DNA of 64,000 nt, from positions 215,474 through 279,473 of the forward strand of contig CAWGZJ010000019.1 in assembly GCA_963826975.1 (NCBI GenBank), written 5' to 3'. The notes under the pieces are model-generated. The model ran no database searches and was not told the DNA's origin. It worked only from the letters and a program-made list of their open reading frames with translations. Source of the DNA: Palsa-883 sp963826975 (lineage in GTDB: Bacteria; Pseudomonadota; Alphaproteobacteria; Acetobacterales; Acetobacteraceae). Within the stretch, counting starts at the first letter, position 1. Each line of letters opens with the position of its first letter. This document shows positions 55,238 to 64,000 of the stretch, piece after piece. Made by a program: the position numbers and the translations under genes.

Positions 55238-56139
55238 TGCCGCGCGGCGCCCGCCGTCAGGTCGTGACCGAACTCGGCCAACAGCCGTTCGGCGTTACGG
55301 TAGAACAACTTTTCGAGTACTTGATCGGACAGGCCGAGCTGCGCCCAGTCGGCACGCAGCCGATCATAGGTCAGCAACGGATAGTCGGCGCCGAACATGA
55401 CCCGGTCCTGCAACCGGCGCGCGATCTCGCGTTTCAGCTCATCGGTCAGATAGCGTGGCGACCAGCCGTGCAGCTCGTACCAGACATTAGCCTTATGCAA
55501 CAGAATGGCGATCATTTCGGACTGCCACGGCCAGGCGGGACGGCCGGCGATGATGGTCAGCTCGGGAAACCGAGCCGCTACCAAATCGAGATGCCGCGGG
55601 TGGGAGTGGTCGAGCACGATGCCCATGCCGCCGCGGAAGCCGGCGCCGAGGCCGGTCGTCCCCACAAAGATCAGCACCGGCACCCTGGCCTGGATGCACA
55701 GATCGTAGAACGGGAACCACGCCGGATCGCCTGCTGGCAGGCCGCCGCCACCCGACGCGCACAGTCCGACGAAGCCCGAGGCTGCGTCCAGACAGCGACG
55801 GAACTCGGCGAGCGCCGGCGTACCAAGTTCCGGCTGGAAGTGTAGCCAGTTGCCAATGATCACCTCTGGGAAACGGCGCTGCGTCGCGAAGGCGTAATCG
55901 TGCAGCGGTGCCGCTTGCTCGAGCGGAACGAATTTGGTGAAGCCGAAATCGAGGATGGCGCGGACGTTCGCCTGCGCGAAGTCGCCCGCCATCTCTTCCT
56001 CGGTGCGATACGATGGGCTCGATCGCCAGGTACCGTGTTGCCGCGCCAGTTCGGCCTCGGTTTGCAGCACATAGCCGCGCCGCGTGGCCCAGTGCGAGTG
56101 CAGATCGATAATACGCATCGTTCCGGCCGCGCCGCTCAT
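55234..56139 (-). CDS. Amidohydrolase family protein (ACMSD-like)
   Basis: 301 residues, ATG 56139 overlapping the ligase stop (ATGA). The first metal motif IIDLHSHWATRRG and the final Asp in RVMFGADYPLLTYDR are standard. The third ligand region reads LTIIAGRPAWPWQSE, where the family usually has His (GHPAWPW); here it is Arg. The enzyme may thus bind metal differently or be altered in activity. No signal peptide, so it is cytoplasmic, unlike the exported relative at 11099. With a CoA ligase and an SDR it forms a short catabolic or modification operon for an unknown acid. Confidence 0.82.
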   Translation of the reverse strand: MSGAAGTMRIIDLHSHWATRRGYVLQTEAELARQHGTWRSSPSYRTEEEMAGDFAQANVRAILDFGFTKFVPLEQAAPLHDYAFATQRRFPEVIIGNWLHFQPELGTPALAEFRRCLDAASGFVGLCASGGGGLPAGDPAWFPFYDLCIQARVPVLIFVGTTGLGAGFRGGMGIVLDHSHPRHLDLVAARFPELTIIAGRPAWPWQSEMIAILLHKANVWYELHGWSPRYLTDELKREIARRLQDRVMFGADYPLLTYDRLRADWAQLGLSDQVLEKLFYRNAERLLAEFGHDLTAGAARQ

Positions 56140-57887
56140 GCTGTTGTCCCCGGGGCGGTCGTACTCGGGGTCGTACTCGGGGTCGTACTCGGGGTGGTCG
56201 TCCCTTGGGCGGTTGTGCCCTGAGCCGTCGTCCCCTGGGCGGATCGCAGCCTGCCCAGGATCAAGGCGCGCAACGGCTCTTTCTGGATCTTGCCGGTCGG
56301 CGTGCGCGGCAGGTCAGCCAGGACCTCCACCACCTCGGGCAGCTTGTAGGTGGCAATCTTCGGACGCAGGAAACCCACCACGTCGTCAAAGCCCAGCGTA
56401 CGTCCGGGGCGCGGCACCACGCAGGCGCAGGTGCGCTCGCCGAGCCGCGCATCGGGGATGCCGATCACCGCCGCGTCCGCGATATCCGGATGCTGGTACA
56501 GCACTTCCTCGATCTCGCGCGGATAGATGTTGGCGCCGCCGCGAATGATCATTTCCTTCTTGCGCCCGACGATGCGCAGCAGGCCGTGCGCGTCGAAGGT
56601 GCCCAGGTCGCCGGTGCGGAACCAACCATCCGCGGTGAAGGACCGAGCATTGGCGTCGGGATTGTTATAGTAGCCGATGGTGACGGAGGGACCGTGCGAC
56701 AGGATCTCGCCCACCGTGCCCGGCGGGCATTCCCGATCGTGCTCATCGAGGATCTTCGACTGTACCTCCGGAATCGCCGGGCCGCACGTGCCGCACACGG
56801 CCTCGGGATCGTCGGTCGGCCGGGTCCAGCTCTGAAAACCGGTTTCCAGCATGCCGTAGAGTTCCAGCAGATCGCCGCGCAGATGGGTGCGGAAGGCGCG
56901 GATCACCTCGATCGGACAGGACGCGCCGCCGGTGACCACGGTTTGCAACGACCCGAGATCGAACCGTTCGATATCAGGACTGTTCAGCATTGCTACCAGG
57001 TGCGCCGGGGCGCAGCAAAAATAGCTGACCCGTTCGCGCTCGATCAGCCGCATCGCGCCGACCGCGTCGAATACATCCAGCATGATCAGCGCGCAGCCAG
57101 CCACCAACGCCTGAAGGACGTTCAGCAGGCCCCAGTTCATCCCGGCCGGCAGGAACACCAGCACGACGCTGTCGCGCGTGATGGCGTGGCCGCGATTGGC
57201 AAAGCGGACCGCGCTGTTCGTCGTGTTGTGAAGGTGCAAGACGGCCTTCGGGTCGCCCGTGGTGCCGGAGGTGAACGCAACGCGTGCCAGGCCATCGCCA
57301 TGCGGACGACGCGCGCGCAGCGCCGAGTCCGAGACTTCAACCGGCCCGTCTCGATCGAGCCCGGTCTGGTCGAGATACGTGCGCAGGTCGAAGATGCCGT
57401 CAGGCACATCCGATCCCACCGCCATCACGTAGCGCAGCCCGGGCAGGGCGGGGCGCATCTCGCGTACCATCGCCAGGTAGTCGAAGCGGCGGAACGCCAC
57501 CGGGCAGATGAAGGCGGCGGCGCCGGTGTAGCGCAGCACGAACTCGATCTCGCGCGAGCGGAAGTCGCTGTGCACCTGGCAGAACGGGATGCCCGCAAGC
57601 ATCGCCGCGTTGACCACGATGGCGAACTCGGTCCAGTTCGGCAGTTGCAGCGCGACGACGTCGTCGCCGGTCAGGCCGAGACTGATGAACAGGCAGGCCA
57701 GGCGGCGGCTGCGTTGCGCATACGCGGCATAACCAAGCCGCACGCGGGCATCGACGAGCGCCAACCGATCGGGTTGCTCACGCGCATGGCGTTCCAGCAG
57801 GTCCAGCGTCGTTCCGTCCGTCCAATATCCGGCGCGCCGATAGGCGGCGATCTGCTCCGGCGCGTGGCGGATGCTGTCGATCTTCAC
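56136..57887 (-). CDS. AMP-dependent acyl-CoA ligase
   Basis: 583 residues from GTG 57887, which has GGGGAGG upstream; an ATG at 57902 lacks a ribosome-binding site. The motifs are complete: phosphate loop VAFTSGTTGDPKAVLHLHNT, A5 LYGMLETGF, A7 GWFRTGDLG, hinge GRKKEMIIRGGANIYPREIE, and the catalytic Lys in PRTPTGKIQKEPLR. It makes a CoA thioester from an unidentified carboxylic acid. After the normal end, about 30 extra residues of Gly/Thr/Gln/Pro/Ser repeats follow (AQGTTAQGTT, PSTTPSTTPSTT), encoded by short tandem DNA repeats at 56140-56240. First gene of the operon. Confidence 0.9.
   Translation of the reverse strand: MKIDSIRHAPEQIAAYRRAGYWTDGTTLDLLERHAREQPDRLALVDARVRLGYAAYAQRSRRLACLFISLGLTGDDVVALQLPNWTEFAIVVNAAMLAGIPFCQVHSDFRSREIEFVLRYTGAAAFICPVAFRRFDYLAMVREMRPALPGLRYVMAVGSDVPDGIFDLRTYLDQTGLDRDGPVEVSDSALRARRPHGDGLARVAFTSGTTGDPKAVLHLHNTTNSAVRFANRGHAITRDSVVLVFLPAGMNWGLLNVLQALVAGCALIMLDVFDAVGAMRLIERERVSYFCCAPAHLVAMLNSPDIERFDLGSLQTVVTGGASCPIEVIRAFRTHLRGDLLELYGMLETGFQSWTRPTDDPEAVCGTCGPAIPEVQSKILDEHDRECPPGTVGEILSHGPSVTIGYYNNPDANARSFTADGWFRTGDLGTFDAHGLLRIVGRKKEMIIRGGANIYPREIEEVLYQHPDIADAAVIGIPDARLGERTCACVVPRPGRTLGFDDVVGFLRPKIATYKLPEVVEVLADLPRTPTGKIQKEPLRALILGRLRSAQGTTAQGTTAQGTTTPSTTPSTTPSTTAPGTTA
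56140..56240. repeat. Short tandem repeats in the ligase 3' end
   Basis: Units such as ggggtcgtactc (three near copies at 56166-56201) and a ~15-bp ggcggttgtgccctg-like unit run through the 3' end of the ligase gene. They give the Thr-rich tail and look prone to length change. Confidence 0.7.
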
Positions 57888-58007
57888 GGCGCCTCCCCGC
57901 ATCGCGCGGTGTTGGCCGCTTGCGGGCCTTGCGCGATTTTGAAGACGCTTGCATCGACTGGGTCGGCTGTCAAAGCCGGCGCCTCGATCGAAACGTTTGG
58001 CGCAAAT

Positions 58008-58084
58008 TGGCGCGCCCTACTGGACTCGAACCAGTGACCCACAGCTTAGAAGGCTGTTGCTCTATCCATCTGAGCTAAGGGCGC
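58008..58084 (-). tRNA. tRNA-Arg (anticodon UCU)
   Basis: The minus strand gives a full cloverleaf: acceptor gcgccct/agggcgc, D arm gctcagatggatagagc, anticodon stem acagc/gctgt with loop cttctaa (anticodon TCT), T arm ctggttcgagtccag. CCA is encoded at 58008-58010. Confidence 0.95.
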
Positions 58085-58650
58085 TCAAGGGGTTAGCCGC
58101 CGTTCATTGCGATTTCGGGGCGGTGGTGACCGTATGGTGACCACAAATGAGCCAAGCGCCGCCGTAGTTCTCTTCTTGCGCGCACGCCGATCCACATGTT
58201 GCCTTCCCCGGCCGAATTCGCGCACCCGGCGCTGTCTGTCATGGGTACACGGTCGGCGTGCCTTGCGCTAGACTGCCGAAGTGATCGGATCGGGACGCGA
58301 CCCTCGGCTTCGCCGATGCGCCGCAGTCCGTCGGCGGGCAGATGGTCCGACGGGTACCAGATCGCACAGTGCCAACTGCGTGGTGCCGCCCCTGTGCACC
58401 ACCAGCCCTGCGCGCTTCTCCACGAGCAGACGCACCGACACGACGGCAGTGGCATCGGATCGGCGCAAGACAGCAGGCGGTCGGGCAGTACGAAACGCAA
58501 CGCATCGGGCAGTGCCGCCTGGCGGGCATCGACGCCGGCGAATTCCGGTTAGCTCAGTTCTGCCAACAATTGAGGCACCATCCGCAGCGCCAGCTTTGGT
58601 CGGGCCGGATCTGTGCATGAACAGGCTGATCTCCAGAGCGGAGGCGATCG
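58085..58650. other. Intergenic, no gene recognised
   Basis: Several overlapping Arg/Pro-rich frames occur on both strands, but none has a convincing start, motif or ribosome-binding site. It lies between tRNA-Arg and a tRNA-Ala remnant, so it may be decayed island DNA. Confidence 0.4.
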
Positions 58651-58652
58651 TC

Positions 58653-58703
58653 GTTTGAATGGCATTCAGGAGGTCAGGGGTTCGACTCCCCTTGGCTCCA
58701 CGA
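58653..58703 (+). pseudogene. tRNA-Ala(GGC) 3' remnant, possible attachment site
   Basis: The sequence tttgaatggcattcagg (anticodon arm, GGC) runs on as aggtcaggggttcgactccc and cttggctccacga: variable loop, T arm, acceptor 3' strand and a near-CCA end. It matches the 3' half of a bacterial tRNA-Ala(GGC). No 5' half is present. Such 3' halves are the usual scar of integrase-mediated insertion. Confidence 0.65.
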
Positions 58704-58751
58704 GGTCGGCGCCAGATGCATTGAATTGCTTGGCATTATTTTGGCAGAGGA

Positions 58752-60309
58752 TGTTAGTCCTACTGAGTCGCAAAAAAGTCGGGTGACCGAGGCAGATTGC
58801 GCTTGGCCCGACGCGATTGCGGTTTGGTAGCAGTGGAGATGCGAACCTTCCGGGAGGGGTGGGATGGATCTTCACGATGGGACGGGGACAGCAGCGCGGT
58901 TTCGCGCGTATGCGGCAGACCTGGGCTCGGTGTTGGGTCATGCCGACCGGGTCAGACCATTCGAGGACTACTGTGTCGGGCTGCTGTCCGCCGCGGGCCG
59001 CAAAAGCGTCGAACCACTGGCGGCGGTAACTGCGCCGGCGCGAACGGCGGCGCAGCACCAGTCGCTGCTGCATCTTGTGGCGCAAGCACCGTGGTCTGAT
59101 CAGGCGGTGCTGAGCCGGGTGCGCGAGCATATGCTGCCATCCATGACCCGAACCGAACCGATCCAAGCCTGGATCATCGATGACACCGGCTTTCCGAAGA
59201 AGGGCAGCCACTCAGTCGGTATGGCGCGGCAGTATTGCGGCCAGTCGGGCAAGCAGGACAACTGCCAGGTAGCAGTGAGCCTGTCGGTGGCCACCCATCA
59301 GGGCAGCCTGCCCGTTGCGTACCAAGCTGTATCTGCCAAAGGGCTGGGCCGACGATCCGGTTCGCCGGACTGTTGCCGGTGTGCCCGATGACATTCGGTT
59401 CCAGACCAAGCCCGAGATCGCCTTGCAGCAGATGCGCCAGGCTCTGGCTGCCGGGGTTGCGCCGGGCGTCGCATTGGCTGACCCGGCGTATGGCAATGAC
59501 AGCAATTTTCGAGCTGGGATCGCGGAACTTGGGTTGCCTTACGCGGTCGGCATCCTGCCCAGCACGACGGTCTGGCGGCCCGGCGAGGCGCCCTTGCTGC
59601 CGGCGCCTCATTCAGGCCGGGGCCGGCCCGCCAATCGGTTGCGCCGTGACGAGACGCATCGGCCGGTCTCGGCCAAGACGCTGGCTCTGGAGCTGGCCGC
59701 CGATGCTCGGCGGCAGATCACTTGGCGGGACGGCAGCAACACACCACTGACTTCGCGGTTCGCCCGACCGCGGGTACGCCCGGCACATGATGACGCCAAG
59801 CGGAACGAACCCGCGGTTGAAGAGTGGCCGCTGATCGAGTGGCCGGACGGCGAAACCGACCCGGACCACTACTGGCTTTCCACATTGCCGGCCGACGTCT
59901 CGTTCGAGCGCTTGGTCGATCTGACCAAGCTCCGCTGGCGGATCGAATGCGACTATCTCGAACTCAAGCAAGAGGTCGGCCTCGGCCACTACGAAGGCCA
60001 CGGCTGGCGCGGCTTTCACCATCACGCAAGTCTCTGCGTTGCAGCCTACGGATTCCTGGTCTCCGAAAAGGCGACGATTCCCCCCTCAGGACCTGCCCGC
60101 GCCCGGCGAGGCTCGCAATCTGCCCTTCCCGCCAGTTACCGACCCTGAGGATCTGCCGTTGCGTGCACAACGCCACATGCCGAACTCGATCGCCACGCTG
60201 CGCTTCCGCCTCGCGCGCATTCTGCTTCACATCCTGCCACGATGACCGTGTTGCGGCCGCATGCGTCAGCGGCCGGTCGAGCAGATTGAATGACGCAGTA
60301 GGACTAACA
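58752..60309 (+). mobile_element. IS701-family element
   Basis: A 1558-bp element. The ends share the perfect inverted repeat tgttagtcctactg (58752-58765 and reverse complement ending at 60309), extended by gagtc/gcgtc. No target duplication is evident. The single transposase gene is broken by frameshifts and a stop, so the element is inactive. Confidence 0.85.
58864..60245 (+). pseudogene. IS701 family transposase, frameshifted
   Basis: Three frames carry one transposase. Frame 1 from ATG 58864 holds the first Asp in WIIDDTGFPKKGSHSVGMA and ends after SLPVAYQ. Near 59325 the frame shifts to LYLPKGWADDPVRR, the second Asp in VALADPAYGNDSNF and the Glu in WRIECDYLELKQEVGL. Near 60080 a second shift leads to the true C-terminus (RHMPNSIATLRFRLAR), ending at 60245. 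All DDE residues exist but not in one frame. It served the flanking 1558-bp element. Confidence 0.85.
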
Positions 60310-61060
60310 GCCGTCGCCTCCCGTCAACCGTACCGCCCTGACCGTCTCGCCTTTGCCCGCCGCATCGGCTCAGTGGTTGAACCAACACCGGGCGGACCGC
60401 ACCGGCGCGAAGTCATGCTCGCGCTCGACGCGCCGCGCGTCGACCATCCGGTCCATGCCTTGCAGGCTCGCCGAGCCGAGCAGCGCGTCCCCGCTCCTGC
60501 CCACCGTCTGGAAGGGCCACACTGGCATCACGGCGACTGGTGTCGGATCGCTGCCGGGACGGAGCGCTCGCCCTCCGTCAGCTCTGCGCCGGCGATCGGG
60601 GCACCGAGGTCGCGCGGAGGTAGACGGCGACGTCAGCGACGCCGTAGCCGAGCAGTGTCGGGTCGAGGTTGGCCGCCAGAATGAACCGGTAGGCCGGTGT
60701 CACCATCGGGCCGACGCTTGGGCGGTTTGTGGCACCATTCAGGCGGAATTCGGCGATGCTACGCAGATAGTCGTCGCGGTCGTCCAGCAACGTGCACTGC
60801 AGTTTGTCGATGCTGACGCCCACCACCTTCTTGGCGGCCGCTCAGAGCGGCAGGACTAGGCTGGCCGGCATGGCAGGGTGCCGGCACCGACCAGGATGCC
60901 CAGTACCCGCGTGGTCCCAGTGCCGTTGTCTCTCCGGGTCATGCATCGTGCACCCGCCTGCCGGAGCCGGTGCGGCGACTGGGGATCCACCAGCCGGCTG
61001 CGGTTCAATGGCGCTCCGGTTCGTTGTGCGGCTGGCCGCCATGAACGATAGCATTTAGGG
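60310..61060. other. Decayed region with an unassigned minus-strand frame
   Basis: A minus-strand frame at 60578-60826 (VGVSIDKLQCTLLDDRDDYL, then PMVTPAYRFILAANLDPTLL) has protein-like composition. A second piece (DNGTGTTRVLGILVGAGTL) lies upstream of it in another frame near 60880-60950. They may be parts of one broken gene. I do not recognise the family. Confidence 0.35.
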
Positions 61061-63608
61061 TTGGTCGGGCGCTTGCTACGAAAACCCGAACAGGCCTCCG
61101 AGTGCATTTCCACGATCAAGGGGCAAGATACGATCGCCTGCACGGATGATATCGCTCGACAGATTGCAACCCTAAGGGGTCGGCTGACCGCGCTCAATCG
61201 GGAGCGGTCGGAGATCGCCGAACGATTGGGCGTGCTGGAGCGTGCGCAGGCGGCAGAGGAGGCCAAACAGCCGAGCCATCCCACTGCCCGTGTCACGATG
61301 AGTTCGCCGACTGCCGCGAAGATAGCACTTTTCCGGAGCCTGTTTCGCGGACGAGGGGATGTGTTGCCGCGCCGATGGGAAAATCCGAGAACGGGGAAAG
61401 CCGGCTATGCCCCCATGTGCCGAAACGAGTGGGTCCGAGGAGTTTGCGGAAAACCGCAGGTCAAATGTGGAGAATGCCCGAAATCAGGCTTTCGTCCCTC
61501 TCGCGGACGATGTCGTCCACTCGCATCTCACGGGGAAAGCGGTCGGCAGTTCGGCGGATTTCACTGCGGGCGTCTATGCCATGCTACCGGACGAGACGTG
61601 TTGGTTCCTTGCTGCTGATTTCGACAAGAAGTCCTGGATGCAAGATGTTGCCGCGTTCCGTGATACCGCGCGGGCAAAAGGCGTCCCGATCGCCATCGAA
61701 CGATCGCGCTCTGGCAATGGCGCGCACGCCTGGATTTTCTTCGCCGAACCGGTTCCAGCGACGGATGCCAGACGCCTCGGCGCGCTTCTGGTCACGGCGA
61801 CGATGGATCGTTGCCCCGACATTGGCTTCGATTCGTATGATCGGTTCTTTCCCAGCCAGGACACGATGCCCGCCGGTGGATTTGGCAATCTGATCGCACT
61901 GCCGCTGCAGAACCGGCCACGCGAGAATGGCAACAGTGTTTTCCTCGATGACGACTTCCACCCATACGAAGATCAATGGGCATATCTGTCGACGATCCGC
62001 CATTTGTCACGGCGCGAACTGACATCGATCGTGGCCGAAGCCGCCGCCGCCGGGCAGATTATGGGCGTGCGGATCCCCTCGACGGAGGAGGACGATGAAC
62101 CCTGGGCCGCACTACCGTCCCGGCGCAGCAAGGAGCCATCGATCGAGGGCGAGCTACCAGCCTCGGTCGATGTCGTGCTGGGCAATCAGATTTACGTCGA
62201 CCGGTCGAAGCTTCCGCCGGCGCTTGTGAACCGCATTGCACGGCTGGCAGCATTTCAAAACCCCGAGTTCTACGCGGCACAGGCTATGCGACTGCCAACG
62301 TTCGGCAAGCCACGCATCATCTCTTGTGCCGAGCTGTTCTCGAAGCATATCGCCCTCCCGAGAGGATGCCTCGACGATCTGCTGGGTCTTCTCGGTGACA
62401 CTGGCATCGCTGCCGAGCTACGCGACGAACGCAAGCAAGGGCAGCTCCTCGGGGCAACGTTTCTGGGTAAGTTGACGCCGGAACAGGACGAAGCTGCCAC
62501 AGCCCTCCTCAAGTACGAAACGGGGGTACTCGCGGCAACCACGGCATTCGGCAAGACCGTCATTGCCGCGAAGATGATCGCGGTGCGGGATCGGAGCACG
62601 TTGGTCCTTGTCCATCGGCGGCAGCTTCTCGACCAGTGGGTGGCGCGTCTCCAAGCCTTCCTCGACATTCCTCTGAATAAGCTCGGCGTTATCCATGGCG
62701 GGAAGAAGAAGCCGACCGGGGTCGTCGACATTGCCCTTATGCAAAGCTTGGTTCGGAAGGGCGCCGTCTCCGATCAAGTTGCCGAATACGGACATGTCGT
62801 CGCCGACGAATGCCATCATTTGTCGGCCGTGGGTTTCGAAGCCATCGCACGAGAGGCAAAGGCCCGATACGTCCTTGGCCTGTCTGCAAGGTTACCCGGA
62901 AGGATGGACACCACCCGATTATCTTCATGCAATGCGGTCCAATCCGTCATCGCGTCGATGCCAAGAAGCAAGCAGCGGCTCGACCCTTCGACCATAAGGT
63001 CGTTTTCCGGCGCACAGCGTTCCAGATCACCCGAAGCAATCCGGACGAAAAACCGGCAATTCAGGAGCTTTATGCAAGGCTCGCCCACGACCCGGATCGG
63101 AACGATCTCATCTTTAATGACATCCTGTCGGCGCTCGAGGCGGGTCGGTCGCCAGTGGTCATCACCGAACGCAAGGATCATCTCGACGTACTTGCCGGGG
63201 CGCCTGTCAAAATTCGCGAAGAACGTCATCGTTCTCCGTGGTGGGATGAGCGCTCGGCAGTCGCGGGCGGCAATCGAATCCTTGGCGACAATCCCAGACA
63301 GCGAGGAACGGATCCTGGTGGCCACGGGCCGCTTTCTCGGGGAAGGCTTCGACGATGCGCGGCTCGACACCCTATTCTTGACGATGCCAATCTCCTGGCG
63401 AGGAATTCTTGCGCAGTATGCCGGGCGGCTGCACCGTCTGCACTCTGCGAAACGCGATGTTGTCATTTATGACTATGCCGACGACAATGAGCCGATGCTC
63501 GCGAAGATGGCGGGCAAGCGGCAGTCCGGCTATCGGAGCCTCGGATACCGGGCTGTATACAGCATGAAACTTGATTTGGCTCCGCCACCCAGCGAACCAG
63601 CGCAATAG
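61061..63608 (+). pseudogene. TOTE-type primase-helicase protein, three frameshifts
   Basis: One long gene in alternating frames. Part 1 (61061-~61480) holds an N-terminal coiled coil (IARQIATLRGRLTALNRERS) and an AEP-associated Cys cluster (RGVCGKPQVKCGECP). Part 2 has the archaeo-eukaryotic primase core (CWFLAADFDKKSW, ERSRSGNGAHAWIFFAEPVP, FDSYDRFFPSQD). Then comes a DEAD-type helicase: motif I TTAFGKTVIAAKMIA, motif II VADECHHLSA, motif VI QYAGRLHRLH. Shifts are a +1 in an A run near 61480, a -1 near 62890 (after VLGLSA, continuing RKDGHHPIIFMQ) and a +1 in a G run near 63200. The layout matches the primase-helicase of TOTE conflict systems; it likely protected against or mediated spread of mobile DNA. 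Net length is one base over a multiple of three. Confidence 0.75.
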
Positions 63609-63859
63609 ATTTCTTGCCCTCGTTGCGGATCGGTCGCCCTCACGGACACCACATAGGCACAACTAAAGCGCCTGCGATGTTTGTCCACGGCGGCGGTTTC
63701 TATCTTATTGATTTAGCTCTGATATTTTGGTTGCGGGGGCAGGAAACCACCGACAGTTGAGCGCAATGGTGGTCGCCTGCTGATGCGTCGCTTGGTGCGG
63801 CACGCCAACTAGCGCAGCACCTCGTCGCCGGCATCATCCCTGCATACGTGGGGAACAAT
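63609..63859. other. Spacer between the TOTE-type gene and the CRISPR array
   Basis: No gene is seen. By repeat orientation this is the trailer side of the array, not the leader. Confidence 0.4.
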
Positions 63860-64000
63860 GTGCCGCGGAAACATGGCATGATGGTCGGAAAATACTCGCC
63901 CGGCGTTTCGGTTCAATGAGGCTGCAGCACACGTGCCGCGGAAACGCTTCTGCATCGCCACAAAGCTCAGCTCGAGCACCATGCTTCAATGAGGCCATAG
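63860..64000 (-). CRISPR. CRISPR array, trailer end, continuing past the window
   Basis: One full 36-bp repeat lies at 63910-63945 (ggttcaatgaggctgcagca then cacgtgccgcggaaac). A degenerate terminal repeat keeps only gtgccgcggaaac (63860-63872), and a third begins at 63983 (gcttcaatgaggcc) and runs off the end. The two spacers (63873-63909, 63946-63982) are both exactly 37 bp. Read on the minus strand the repeat begins GTTTCCGCGGCAC and ends ATTGAA(C/G)C, the usual 3' handle of type I or III repeats, so transcription is leftward and the degenerate copy is the leader-distal end. An internal stem gcagcac/gtgccgc is present. Confidence 0.85.

Noticed and set aside
58093..58500. 135-codon minus-strand frame after tRNA-Arg
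   Set aside because: Arg/Cys/Trp-rich with no motif, competing with other frames of the same length; probably non-coding.
58540..58580. ggttagctcagttctgcc resembling a tRNA D arm
   Set aside because: No matching acceptor, anticodon or T arm is correctly spaced with it; the tRNA-Ala remnant lies about 100 bases away in a separate context.

Overview
The window is GC-rich bacterial chromosome, most likely an alphaproteobacterium of the Acetobacteraceae/Rhodospirillales type. The evidence is the gene order rplU-rpmA-obgE-proB, a DUF1127 gene, an HpaB-type hydroxylase, and the style of the IS elements and intergenic palindromes. The genus cannot be set from sequence alone.

Region 1 (1-7.7 kb) is an insertion-sequence graveyard. 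An IS66 right end (to 409) is followed by an ISNCY element (943-2600, GGCGG target duplication), an IS1595-family element (2946-5470) and an IS4-family element (5713-7078, 9-bp target duplication). The last two sit inside one ancestral two-gene toxin-antitoxin module on the minus strand. Its MNT nucleotidyltransferase is cut by IS4 and its HEPN toxin by IS1595. Removing both elements and one copy of each target duplication restores a 107-residue MNT frame and a 135-codon HEPN frame that overlap as GTGA, with one nonsense codon in HEPN. The IS1595 element carries a compact three-gene passenger operon of unknown function.

Region 2 (7.7-26 kb): a 129-bp tandem repeat array (12 units) precedes a branched-chain-type ABC binding protein and a Tat-exported amidohydrolase. 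Then come a DUF1127 gene, an HpaB-like hydroxylase preceded by the torn 3' end of an ABC permease, and a gene of four nearly identical 1008-bp repeats. A minus-strand set encodes a thiamine-diphosphate enzyme and a carbohydrate-type ABC transporter (ATPase, binding protein, two permeases).

Region 3 (25.3-38.5 kb): a TetR regulator leads an RND efflux operon (outer-membrane factor, membrane fusion protein, RND pump). Next are the housekeeping genes rplU, rpmA, obgE and proB, then a hydroxyacid dehydrogenase/MFS pair divergent from an XRE/MmyB-like regulator.

Region 4 (38.6-53.9 kb) is a minus-strand two-partner secretion operon: a TpsB transporter, a very large repetitive TpsA exoprotein and a TPR-CHAT lipoprotein with a caspase-like His/Cys pair. 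As sequenced, TpsB has lost its stop and runs in frame into TpsA, and TpsA carries a 1-nt frameshift.

Region 5 (54.4-64 kb): a coupled ligase/amidohydrolase/SDR operon, a tRNA-Arg(UCU), a tRNA-Ala(GGC) 3' remnant that looks like an integration scar, a broken IS701-family element, a frameshifted TOTE-type primase-helicase gene, and the trailer end of a CRISPR array running off the window.

Several genes, including the normally essential obgE, carry single-base insertions in or beside G/C runs, so some frameshifts may be sequence errors rather than biology.
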